Assembly (NCBI GenBank): GCA_025928415.1
Contig: JAICJK010000121.1
Location: 1 to 7,129 of the forward strand
Length of the DNA: 7,129 nt
From: Solirubrobacteraceae bacterium
GTDB taxonomy: Bacteria; Actinomycetota; Thermoleophilia; Solirubrobacterales; Solirubrobacteraceae
Direction: 5' to 3'
Shown: piece by piece, positions 1-6,384 of the stretch
How the letters are laid out: every line of letters starts with the position of its first letter
Numbering within the stretch: position 1 is the first letter of the stretch
Translations under genes and position numbers: made by a program
Notes under the pieces: model-generated
Database searches by the model: none
What the model saw: only the letters and a program-made list of their open reading frames with translations
Told to the model about the DNA's origin: nothing

Positions 1-364
1 GCTCGGCGTGGGCCGCGTCGGCCAGCAGCAGGCGCGGCCCGGCGAGGCGAAGCTGCGCGAGCAGCTCCGGCGCGCTCGCGCGCTGGTTGACCGGGGCCGC
101 GATCAGGCCGCCGTCCAGGCAGGCCAGGAAGGCGGCCACCCACGCCGGCGTGTTGTCGCCCAGCAGCGCCACCCGGTCCCCGGGCGCCAGGCCCAGGCCG
201 CGCAGGCGCGCGGCGGCCGCGTCGACGAGCGCCTGCAGCGCGGCGTAGCCGTGCTCCTCGCCGGGGGCGGTCAGCGCGGTGGCGCCGGGCCGCTCGCGGG
301 CGTGGCGCCGGAGGGCCTCGGGCAGGGTGGCAGCGCCCACGCGCTGTGTCTCGGCGGTCGTCAT
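1..364 (-). CDS. Acyl-CoA ligase / AMP-dependent synthetase, N-terminal part (3' end outside window)
   Basis: The visible 121 codons match the N-terminal subdomain of class I adenylate-forming enzymes, which activate a carboxylic acid with ATP and pass it to CoA. The protein opens MTTAETQRVGAATLPEALRR. Residues 56-94 carry the characteristic stretch GLGLAPGDRVALLGDNTPAW, followed by a hydrophobic helix (AAFLACLDGGLIAAPVNQR), the counterpart of the family's 'G..pGDrVa.l..N.p.......la....Gav..p.n' pattern. The ATP-binding P-loop and the AMP-binding core motifs lie beyond the left edge, so neither substrate class nor completeness can be judged; full-length relatives have about 500-550 residues. 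The ATG at 364-362 is the best start, because the palindrome and predicted promoter sit immediately upstream. No good Shine-Dalgarno sequence precedes it, so initiation may use a short, weakly bound leader. It reads in the same direction as the upstream oxidoreductase but probably has its own promoter. A CoA ligase specifically is inferred; other adenylating enzymes share this N-terminal pattern. Confidence 0.85.
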   Translation of the reverse strand, partial: MTTAETQRVGAATLPEALRRHARERPGATALTAPGEEHGYAALQALVDAAAARLRGLGLAPGDRVALLGDNTPAWVAAFLACLDGGLIAAPVNQRASAPELLAQLRLAGPRLLLADAAHAE

Positions 365-366
365 CG

Positions 367-388
367 CTATCTAGCGAGCGCTAGGTAG
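367..388. promoter_or_regulatory. 22-bp inverted repeat, probable repressor operator
   Basis: The plus strand reads CTATCTAGCG-AG-CGCTAGGTAG. The two 10-base arms match at 9 of 10 positions around a 2-base centre, with a perfect 6-base core (CTAGCG/CGCTAG, 371-384). The element ends two bases before the ligase start codon and covers the transcription start predicted from the -10 box at 392-397. Its size, symmetry and position fit the operator of a dimeric repressor, for example of the TetR type that often controls acyl-CoA ligase and fatty-acid catabolism genes. The regulator is not in the window, so its identity is inferred. CTAG is rare in DNA of this composition, which makes two copies inside a palindrome less likely to be chance. 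Confidence 0.65.
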
Positions 389-391
389 GTC

Positions 392-421
392 ACCGTAGTC
401 GGCGCTCTCGCCGCGTGTCAA
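392..421 (-). promoter_or_regulatory. Sigma70-type promoter of the acyl-CoA ligase gene
   Basis: Reading the minus strand, a perfect -35 hexamer TTGACA (421-416) is followed after 18 bases by TACGGT (397-392). The latter keeps the important T1, A2 and T6 positions of the -10 consensus TATAAT. The predicted start is near 384-386, about 20 bases before the ligase ATG and inside the 22-bp palindrome. The -35 hexamer begins only about 18 bases after the oxidoreductase stop codon, so no separate terminator fits between them. The 18-base spacer and imperfect -10 keep confidence moderate. Confidence 0.5.
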
Positions 422-439
422 GCGGGAGCGGCCGGCCGG

Positions 440-1462
440 TCAGACGAGCTCGCGGACCTGGATGCCGCGCGCCGCGGGGAGGACCTCCGCGGCGAACCGC
501 TCGACCTGCTCGTCCCACTCCGCACGGCTGCCCGACGGGCAGTCGAAGTGCGTCGTCACGTGGCTGTAGCCGAAGTCGGCGAAGTGCTGGAGGTCCTCGA
601 GGATCTGCTCGCTGGTCCCGGTCAGCAGCGGGCGCTCGCCCTTGAAGCGCGGGTCGCGCTCGGCGTCGTCGGTCACGCGGACCTGGCAGAAGCCCCCGAG
701 CCGGAAGCCCGTCAGGTCGCGGCCTGCGCGCTCGCCCTCGCGCTGGATCTCCTCGCGCAGCGGGTCGAACGTCTCGGGCCGGCTGACCGCGTCGAGGAAC
801 ATCGGGTAGAAGCCGTCGCAGTGCCGGGCGGCCCGCCGCGCGGCGAACGGCGTGACCCCGCCGTACCACAGCGGCGGGTGGGGCTTCTGCACCGGCTTGG
901 GGTCCATCGAGACGTCCGCGATGTCGAAGTGGCGCCCGTGGAAGTCGATCCAGTCCTCGGTCCACGCGAGCTTGTAGATCTGCAGGCACTCCTCGGTCAC
1001 GCCGCCGCGGTGCTCGTAGGACGCGCCCATCGCGGCGAACTCGCCCTGCTCCCAGCCCACCCCGACCGTGAGGATCACGCGCCCGGCCGAGAGCACGTCG
1101 AGCGTGGCGAACTCGTGCGCGGTGATCAGCGGATGGCGATAGGGCGCGATGTGCACGGACGGCGAGAACCGCAGCGTGCTCGTCCGGCTCGAGATCGCGC
1201 CGATCGTGGTCGGGACGTCGAGGATCACCGGGCGCTCGGGGTAGGCCCGCTTGCCCGAGGTGTTCGCGGTGTGCGCGCCCTTCGTCTCGCGCTCGGTGAC
1301 CACGTGGTCGGAGAACCAGACCGAGTGGAAGCCGAGCTCCTCGGCCCGCACGGCGGACTCGACGGGCCGCATCTCCTGCGGGCTGATGTTCTGCAGGATG
1401 CAGTCGCCGTCGCCGTCGCGCGTCATCACGCCGTGGGTCAGCAGCGTCAGGCCGAAGTCCAT
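440..1462 (-). CDS. LLM-class flavin/F420-dependent oxidoreductase
   Basis: This 340-residue protein belongs to the luciferase-like monooxygenase superfamily, cytosolic TIM-barrel enzymes that use F420 or FMN to oxidise or reduce carbonyl, alcohol or related groups. Visible family features are ESAVRAEELGFHSVWFSDHV (35-54), HEFATLDVLSAGRVILTVGVGWEQGEFAAMG (116-146), PKPVQKPHPPLWYGG (188-202, typical of the F420-type branch), and a late GTSEQILEDLQHFADFGYS segment (282-300). The length is normal for the TIGR03619-like group. The reading frame stays open upstream to 1609, but the ATG at 1462-1460 is chosen because AGAGGAG ends five bases before it; the in-frame GTG at 1468 overlaps that site. 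The gene starts 43 bases after the hyuB-like stop codon with no convincing terminator between, so it is probably co-transcribed with the upstream operon. F420 rather than FMN use is inferred from family resemblance, and the substrate is unknown. Confidence 0.9.
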   Translation of the reverse strand: MDFGLTLLTHGVMTRDGDGDCILQNISPQEMRPVESAVRAEELGFHSVWFSDHVVTERETKGAHTANTSGKRAYPERPVILDVPTTIGAISSRTSTLRFSPSVHIAPYRHPLITAHEFATLDVLSAGRVILTVGVGWEQGEFAAMGASYEHRGGVTEECLQIYKLAWTEDWIDFHGRHFDIADVSMDPKPVQKPHPPLWYGGVTPFAARRAARHCDGFYPMFLDAVSRPETFDPLREEIQREGERAGRDLTGFRLGGFCQVRVTDDAERDPRFKGERPLLTGTSEQILEDLQHFADFGYSHVTTHFDCPSGSRAEWDEQVERFAAEVLPAARGIQVRELV

Positions 1463-1467
1463 GTCCA

Positions 1468-1474
1468 CTCCTCT
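1468..1474 (-). promoter_or_regulatory. Strong ribosome binding site of the LLM oxidoreductase
   Basis: Minus-strand AGAGGAG lies five bases (TGGAC) before the ATG at 1462. It decides the start: the in-frame upstream GTG at 1468-1466 overlaps the site, and the longer open frame to 1609 overlaps the HyuB-family coding region. Confidence 0.75.
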
Positions 1475-1505
1475 GTCGGGTCCCGGGCGATCGGCGGACC
1501 GCCTC

Positions 1506-3281
1506 TCAGTGCGCGGCCCGCAGCTCGTCGCGGCGGCGGCGGGTCGCGTCCTCGTCGACGGCCAGCGTGTCGTCGAGCACCTCGCCGGCGAAGACCACGC
1601 CATAGACATCCCGCGCGCGCGCGAGGCTGACGAACCGCGCGAGCACGTCGGCGCGCACCTTCGCGAGCTCCCGCTCGAGCGGATCGCCGTACCCTCCGCC
1701 GCCGCTCAGCTCGTGCCCGAGCAGCTCCCCGGGAGCGAGCGGCACCGAGGCGATCGGCGCCAGCGGCTCCCGCGCCCCGTCCGCCGTGATGCGGAACGGG
1801 ACCGACGGGGCGGCGTCGCCCCCGCCGCGCGTGCCGCGCGGGGGGTTGTGGAAGCCGTCGGTGACGTAGGCGGCGTTCATCGTCGACTGCTTGGGGCCGA
1901 ACTCGACGATCGCGCCGGGCGCGCCGCGCTGTCGGCCCGCGCCCTCGGAGTCCGTCCGCATCCGGATCTGCCGCACCCTGATCGGGTACTTCTGCTCGTC
2001 GATCTCGACGCTGTCGCGGAACATCAGCCCGTTGGTCACCGCGTTGCCGTAGGTGATCCAGCCGTCGTGCTCGGGCCCGGCGGGGCCGCCCTGGGACCCG
2101 AGGAAGTTCTGGTTGACGTAGCGCTCGTCGCCCCGCCGCCAGTCCTCGCCGGAGACCACCGCGAACGCGGGGCCGATGCCGCACGCGCCCTCGGCGAGGC
2201 CGTAGCCCTCCCACGCGTCGGCGATCGCGCGCTGCGTCGTGACGACCAGGCGCTCCCCGACGTTGGTGGTGGCCACCGAGCACGAGTGCGGGAACCGGGG
2301 GATGCCGACGATGCAGTTCTCGCGCAGCAGGACCCGCACGCGCCGGAAGGCCCCGGCGTTGTGGGGGATGTCCGGGTCGATGCTGTTGAACAGCCCGGTC
2401 ATCACGTTGTTGGTCGCGCACGCGCGCGACTCGTTGATCCCGGCGTCGACGCAGTCGATGTTGTCGCGCAGGTCGAGCTCGACGGTGCCCTGCTCCGGCT
2501 CGATCGTGATCTTCACGTTGATCGGGATGCCCTCGGGCAGCGGGTCGAGCGGGTCGTGGCGGCCGTGGCCGATGATCGTGCCGGCCGGCATCTCGCGGAT
2601 CGCGCCCTCCATGCGCCGCTCGGAGTAGTCGAACCACTCCTCGATGAACCGGCTCATGAGCTCCGACCCGTAGCGGGCGCACAGCTCGCGCAGGCGCGTC
2701 TCGGCGATCCGCGCGGCGCCGATCATCGCCAGGTAGTCGCCGTACCACTGGTCGGGCACCCGGATGCGGCGGCGGCACATGCGGATGATGTCGCTGACGT
2801 CCTCGTAGTCGCGCTGGATCCGCACGGCCGGGAAGACGAGACTGCCCTCCTCGTACACGTCGCGGGCGAACGGCATGTACGTCGTCGGCAGGGCGTTGCC
2901 GCAGTCGGCCTGGTGCGCCTTCGCCGCCGCGGTGAACACGTGGCGGCCCTCGAAGAACACCGGGACGAGGATCGTGTGGTCGGCGGGGTGCGTGTTGCCC
3001 AGGTACGGGTCGTTGTGCAGGAACGCGTCGCCCTCGCTGACGTCGTCGTGCAGCTCGGTCATCGCCTCGGCCAGGTACTCCATGCCGATCACGTGGACCG
3101 GCAGGCCCTCGGCGGTCGCCAGCAGGCGGTTGTCGCCGGTCACCAGCGCGCACGAGAAGTCGCGGGCCATGTTCAGGATGGCCGACCGCCCGCTGCGCAG
3201 CAGCGTGTTCTCCATCTCCCGCACGATGGTGTCCAGGCGGTTGGAGATGACGGCCAGCAGGACGGGGTCCAGGGAGCTCAT
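1506..3281 (-). CDS. HyuB-family subunit (hydantoinase B / oxoprolinase B / acetone carboxylase alpha-like)
   Basis: A 591-residue member of the hydantoinase B/oxoprolinase family, the catalytic partner of the HyuA-family ATPase encoded just upstream. Such pairs couple ATP hydrolysis to opening of a cyclic amide (hydantoin, oxoproline, lactam) or to carboxylation of a ketone. Family features are an N-terminal helix SNRLDTIVREMENTLLRSG (13-31), FSCALVTGD (42-50), HNDPYLGNTHPADHTILVPV (89-108), KAHQADCG (121-128), EEGSLVFPAVRI (144-155), a mid-region VELDLRDNID (267-276), GAGRQRGAPG (447-456) and the C-terminal GGGGYGDPLER signature (527-537), then VSLARARDVYGVVF (551-564). The two HxxD motifs (H98/D101, H123/D126) match conserved positions likely to bind a metal. 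Length is normal for hydantoinase B and shorter than the acetone carboxylase alpha subunit (over 700 residues), which slightly favours an amidohydrolase-type role. The ATG at 3281-3279 overlaps the preceding stop as ATGA and has GAGGTGA seven bases upstream; the same frame stays open far upstream to 4925, but that part is antiparallel-free shadow of the HyuA gene in another frame. The exact reaction is unknown. Confidence 0.92.
   Translation of the reverse strand: MSSLDPVLLAVISNRLDTIVREMENTLLRSGRSAILNMARDFSCALVTGDNRLLATAEGLPVHVIGMEYLAEAMTELHDDVSEGDAFLHNDPYLGNTHPADHTILVPVFFEGRHVFTAAAKAHQADCGNALPTTYMPFARDVYEEGSLVFPAVRIQRDYEDVSDIIRMCRRRIRVPDQWYGDYLAMIGAARIAETRLRELCARYGSELMSRFIEEWFDYSERRMEGAIREMPAGTIIGHGRHDPLDPLPEGIPINVKITIEPEQGTVELDLRDNIDCVDAGINESRACATNNVMTGLFNSIDPDIPHNAGAFRRVRVLLRENCIVGIPRFPHSCSVATTNVGERLVVTTQRAIADAWEGYGLAEGACGIGPAFAVVSGEDWRRGDERYVNQNFLGSQGGPAGPEHDGWITYGNAVTNGLMFRDSVEIDEQKYPIRVRQIRMRTDSEGAGRQRGAPGAIVEFGPKQSTMNAAYVTDGFHNPPRGTRGGGDAAPSVPFRITADGAREPLAPIASVPLAPGELLGHELSGGGGYGDPLERELAKVRADVLARFVSLARARDVYGVVFAGEVLDDTLAVDEDATRRRRDELRAAH
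3278..3281 (-). other. ATGA stop/start overlap coupling the HyuA- and HyuB-family genes
   Basis: On the minus strand the bases ATGA contain both the ATG of the HyuB-family gene and the TGA of the HyuA-family gene. A Shine-Dalgarno-like GAGGTGA (3295-3289) lies seven bases upstream inside the HyuA coding end. This is the usual arrangement for termination-reinitiation and equal subunit production. Confidence 0.9.
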
Positions 3282-5419
3282 GAGACGGTCACCTCGCCGG
3301 CGGGGCCGGCGACCGCCGCGGCGCTCGCGCCGGGCGGGTCGACGTGGAGGACGTAGTTGCCCGCGTCGGTGACGACCGCGCGCGAGCCGGGGTACAGCAC
3401 GACGGTGGTCGTCGGCTCGCGGATCACCGCGGGGCCCTCGAGCTCGGCGCCCGCGGGCAGCGTCGCGCCGTCGTAGCGCGGGACGGACAGCGAGCCGGTC
3501 TCCCGGAACGACGCGACGGCGTGCTCGGCCGGCACGGCCTCCGCCAGCCCGGCCGCGGGGCGGCCCGCCAGCGCCGTCTTGGCGAGCTCGGCCGTGGCGC
3601 GGACCTTCCAGGTCAGGCACTCCAGGTACTGCCCCGGCTCGCGGACCGCGAAGACCCGCTCGTGCACGTCGTGGAAGGCGTCCTCGAGGGCCTTCACGTC
3701 GGCCTGGCTGTCGAAGCGCGGCCCGGGCAGCGCGACGGGGAGCTCCCAGACCTGCGCCCGGTAGCGCGCGTCGACGAAGTACTCGAGCCGCTGCCCGACC
3801 GCCTCGACGCCGTCCAGCGAGGCGAGGAACGCCTGCGCCTGCGCCTCGATCCCGGCCAGCGTCGCGTTGACGGCCTCCAGGTCGAAGTGATGGGTCTCCG
3901 CGTAGTGACTCGTCGCGAACTCCGAGATGACGTTCGAGTACAGGGCGCCGCAGGCGCTGAGCGCGCCGGCCGTGCGCGGCAGCAGCACGCGCTCGCAGCC
4001 GAGCTCGCGGGCGATCGGGACGATGTTGAGCCCGGACGCGCCGCCGCCGGCGACGATCGTCACCTCGCGCGGGTCGATGCCCTGGGCGATCGTGATCTCG
4101 CGGATCGCGCCGACGATGTTCTCGCTGGCCAGCGTGATCGTCGCCTGCGCGGCCTGCTCGGTCGTCATGCCGAGCTGCTGCGCCAGCGGCGCGAACGCCC
4201 GCTCGGCGGCGTCGCGGTCGAGCGACAGGCGCCCGCCGAGGAAGTTCGACGGGTCCAGGTAGCCGAGCAGGACCGCGGCGTCGGTCACCGTCGGCTCCGT
4301 GCCCCCGCGCCCGTAGCACGCGGGCCCCGGGTCGGCCCCGGCGCTCTGGGGCCCGACGTGGATCAGGCCGCCGGAGTCGATCCAGGCGATCGACCCGCCG
4401 CCGGCGCCGATGCTCTTGACGTCCACCGCGCGGGTGCCGGTGATGTGGCCGATCCAGCGGCCGCCCAGCCAGGTCTCCGACGTGTAGTGGATGTCCCCGT
4501 CGCTGACCAGCCCGACGTCGAACGTGGTCCCCCCCGTGTCGCAGACGAGCATGTCCGGCGGCTTGCCGCCGTCCGCGAGCTCCGCCGCGCCGTAGGTCAG
4601 CGCGGCCACCGGGGCCATCGACGGGCCCGAGCCGACCGAGTAGATCGGCCGCTCGACGACCTCCGACGGGCGCCACGCGCCGCCGAACGACGTGGAGACG
4701 AAGAGCTGGCCGGCGAACCCCGCGACCGAGAGGTCCCGTTCGAGCGAGACCAGGAAGTCCTGCATCACCGGCTTCAGCGAGGCGTCGATGACGGTCGAGG
4801 AGGCCCGCCGGTACTCGCGCACGATCGGGTTGAGCTCGTGCGAGAGCGTGAACGGCAGGCCCGGCGCGTGCTCGGCGATCAGCTCGCCGACGCGCAGCTC
4901 GTGGGCGGGGTTGACCGTCGACCACAGCAGGCAGACGCCGATCGCCTGCGCGCCGAGCCCGGTCGCCTCGCGGATCGCCGCCAGCACGCTGGCCTCGTCG
5001 AGCGGCACGAAGGCGGTGGCCTCGGCGTCCATCCGCTCGCGGATCTCGAAGGTCAGGTGGCGCGGCACGTAGGGCGCCGGGTAGGCGACCTGGCGGAAGG
5101 GCTCGAGCTTGCCGCCTTCGCGCATGAGCAGGATGTCGGGGAAGCCCTCGGTCGTGAAGAACGCCGTGCGGGCCGTCTTGGCCTCGACGATCGCGTTGGT
5201 GGCGCGCGTCGTGCCGTAGGTGAGCTGCCGCGACTGGGCGAGCAGCGCGCCGAGATCGAGGCCCAGCCCGCCGGCGATCTCCTCCAGCGCGGTGGAGACC
5301 CCCTCGAAGGCCCGCTCGTAGGTCGTCAGCGCCTTGGCGATGTGCAGCGTGCCGTCGTCGTCCGCGACGACGACGTCCGTGAAGGTGCCGCCGGTGTCGA
5401 CGGAGATGCGGTAGCTCAT
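3278..5419 (-). CDS. HyuA-family ATP-binding subunit (hydantoinase A / oxoprolinase A / acetone carboxylase beta-like)
   Basis: A 713-residue protein of the hydantoinase A/oxoprolinase family, an actin/Hsp70-fold ATPase that phosphorylates the substrate or bicarbonate for its HyuB partner. The N-terminal phosphate loop is DTGGTFTDV (8-16), followed by TYGTTRATNAIVE (67-79), the SHELNPIVREYRRASSTVIDA region (193-213), the second phosphate loop CDTGGTTFDVG (293-303), GAGGGSIAWID (338-348), the highly characteristic GPQSAGADPGPACYGRGGTE stretch (356-375) and the adenosine-side AGGGASGLN (457-465). A C-terminal domain carries FVDARYRAQVWELPV (548-562). All ATPase motifs appear intact and the length is normal (about 650-720). 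The ATG at 5419 overlaps the E1 beta stop (ATGA) and has AGGTGA four bases upstream; its own stop overlaps the HyuB start in the same way, implying coupled translation and 1:1 assembly. Hydantoinase, 5-oxoprolinase, lactamase and ketone carboxylase subunits share these motifs, so substrate is not assignable. The Ala/Pro-rich end (about 694-708) looks like a flexible tail. Confidence 0.93.
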   Translation of the reverse strand: MSYRISVDTGGTFTDVVVADDDGTLHIAKALTTYERAFEGVSTALEEIAGGLGLDLGALLAQSRQLTYGTTRATNAIVEAKTARTAFFTTEGFPDILLMREGGKLEPFRQVAYPAPYVPRHLTFEIRERMDAEATAFVPLDEASVLAAIREATGLGAQAIGVCLLWSTVNPAHELRVGELIAEHAPGLPFTLSHELNPIVREYRRASSTVIDASLKPVMQDFLVSLERDLSVAGFAGQLFVSTSFGGAWRPSEVVERPIYSVGSGPSMAPVAALTYGAAELADGGKPPDMLVCDTGGTTFDVGLVSDGDIHYTSETWLGGRWIGHITGTRAVDVKSIGAGGGSIAWIDSGGLIHVGPQSAGADPGPACYGRGGTEPTVTDAAVLLGYLDPSNFLGGRLSLDRDAAERAFAPLAQQLGMTTEQAAQATITLASENIVGAIREITIAQGIDPREVTIVAGGGASGLNIVPIARELGCERVLLPRTAGALSACGALYSNVISEFATSHYAETHHFDLEAVNATLAGIEAQAQAFLASLDGVEAVGQRLEYFVDARYRAQVWELPVALPGPRFDSQADVKALEDAFHDVHERVFAVREPGQYLECLTWKVRATAELAKTALAGRPAAGLAEAVPAEHAVASFRETGSLSVPRYDGATLPAGAELEGPAVIREPTTTVVLYPGSRAVVTDAGNYVLHVDPPGASAAAVAGPAGEVTVS
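5416..5419 (-). other. ATGA stop/start overlap coupling E1 beta to the HyuA-family gene
   Basis: The TGA of the E1 beta gene and the ATG of the HyuA-family gene share the minus-strand bases ATGA. The sequence AGGTGA (5429-5424) four bases upstream can serve as ribosome binding site. This overlap ties two otherwise unrelated enzyme systems into one translational unit. Confidence 0.9.
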
Positions 5420-6384
5420 GCCGTCACCTGCAGGCGCTCCAGCAGCGACGCCGCGATCCGGCCGGGGCCGGGCAGGAAGGCGTCCTCGAGCGGGGGGCTG
5501 AACGGCACGGGCGTGTCGGGGGTGGTGATCGTCCAGAGGTCCTCCAGGCTGTCGAGGGCCTCCTCGGCCACCGCGCCCAGCAGCCCCGCGGCCCAGCCGC
5601 CGGTCCGGCTGCCCTCCTCGACGGCCACCAGGCGGTTGGTCCTCGCGACCGACTCGAGGACGGTCGCGACGTCCAGCGGTCGCAGCGAGCGGAGGTCGAC
5701 GACCTCGGCGTCGATCCCCTGGGCGGCGAGCGACTCGGCCGCCTCCAGGGCGTCGGGCACGCCCTTCATCACCGAGACGACGGTGACGTCGGACCCCGCG
5801 CGGACCACGCGCGCCCGCCCGAGCGGCAGCGCGGGCTCCTCGTCGGGCCCCTTGACGCTGTACAGCCGCTTGTGCTCGAGGAACATCACCGGGTCCTCGT
5901 CGCGGACCGAGGCCCGCAGCAGCGTCCGGGCGTCGGCGGGGCTGGAGGGGCAGACCACCTTCAGGCCGGGGACGCCGTGCAGCCAGATGCCGGGGTTCTG
6001 CGAGTGGATCGCGCCGAACCGGCCGCCCGCCCCGACGGCGGAGCGCACGACGATCGGCACCGTGTGCGCGCCTCCGGACAGGAACCGGTACTTGGCCGCC
6101 TGGTTGACCAGGCCGTCCATCACGAGCGGCACGAAGTCGCCGAACATGATCTCGACGATCGGGCGCAGGCCCATGATCGCGCTGCCGAAGGCGGCGCCGG
6201 CCAGGGCCAACTCGGAGATCGGCGTGTCGACGACGCGCTCGGGCCCGAAGCGCTCGACCAGCCCTTCGGTGACCTTGAAGACGCCGCCGGCGTCGGCGAC
6301 GTCCTCCCCGATGAGCAGGACCGACGGGTCGGCCGCCAGCTCCTGGGCCATCGCGTCGTTCAGGGCGGCCCGGAACTCAAGCAT
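5416..6384 (-). CDS. 2-oxoacid/acetoin dehydrogenase E1 component, beta subunit
   Basis: A complete 322-residue transketolase-like beta subunit of a thiamine-diphosphate E1 (alpha2beta2) of the pyruvate/acetoin/branched-chain 2-oxoacid dehydrogenase family. With the alpha subunit it decarboxylates a 2-oxoacid, or cleaves acetoin, and normally hands the acyl group to a lipoyl E2. Visible motifs are VLLIGEDVADAGGVFKVTEG (22-41), RVVDTPISE (50-58, with the glutamate expected to activate thiamine diphosphate), MGLRPIVEIMFGDFVPLVMD (71-90) with LVNQAAKYRFLSGG (92-105), HSQNPGIWLHGVPGLKVVCP (127-146) holding the expected catalytic histidine, EVVDLRSLRPLD (227-238) and the C-terminal VEEGSRTGGW (255-264). 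Length is normal (about 325). The ATG at 6384 lies six bases after a perfect AGGAGG and overlaps the alpha stop by eight bases. No E2 follows: the next gene is the HyuA-family ATPase. Acetoin, pyruvate and branched-chain types cannot be separated safely by eye. Confidence 0.94.
   Translation of the reverse strand: MLEFRAALNDAMAQELAADPSVLLIGEDVADAGGVFKVTEGLVERFGPERVVDTPISELALAGAAFGSAIMGLRPIVEIMFGDFVPLVMDGLVNQAAKYRFLSGGAHTVPIVVRSAVGAGGRFGAIHSQNPGIWLHGVPGLKVVCPSSPADARTLLRASVRDEDPVMFLEHKRLYSVKGPDEEPALPLGRARVVRAGSDVTVVSVMKGVPDALEAAESLAAQGIDAEVVDLRSLRPLDVATVLESVARTNRLVAVEEGSRTGGWAAGLLGAVAEEALDSLEDLWTITTPDTPVPFSPPLEDAFLPGPGRIAASLLERLQVTA

Noticed and set aside
430..439. GGCCGGCCGG palindromic run at the oxidoreductase stop codon as a terminator
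   Set aside because: It has no loop and no T-run, and sits directly before the predicted -35 box.
1493..1503. GGCGGACCGCC inverted repeat between the HyuB-family and LLM genes as a terminator
   Set aside because: The stem is five base pairs with a single-base loop and no T-run follows; in DNA this GC-rich such repeats are expected by chance.
1463..1609. Upstream extension of the LLM oxidoreductase
   Set aside because: It would overlap the HyuB-family coding end, and the protein family begins at MDFGLTLL directly after a strong ribosome binding site.
1612..1623. Alternating CG run
   Set aside because: It is explained by Ala-Arg-Ala-Arg codons in the conserved C-terminal region of the HyuB-family protein.
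2117..2126. TAGCGCTCG resembling a half of the 367-388 operator
   Set aside because: The other half-site is missing and it lies deep inside the HyuB-family coding sequence.
1447..3153. Second minus-strand open frame of 568 codons within the HyuB-family gene
   Set aside because: It is Arg/Ala/Pro-rich without recognisable motifs, whereas the overlapping frame gives a clean HyuB-family protein.
1251..3356. Long plus-strand open frame of about 700 codons opposite the HyuB-family gene
   Set aside because: Its translation is low-complexity (rich in R, A, V, H, D) with no family motifs; it is the mirror of a GC-rich coding frame and arises because stop codons are rare at this composition.
3282..4925. 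Possible N-terminal extension of the HyuB-family gene giving an 1139-residue protein
   Set aside because: The extension is low-complexity Arg/Ala sequence out of frame with the well-supported HyuA-family gene; the ATG at 3281 has a ribosome binding site and the family's normal N-terminus. (In the HyuB entry, 'shadow of the HyuA gene' refers to this same-strand, other-frame read-through.)
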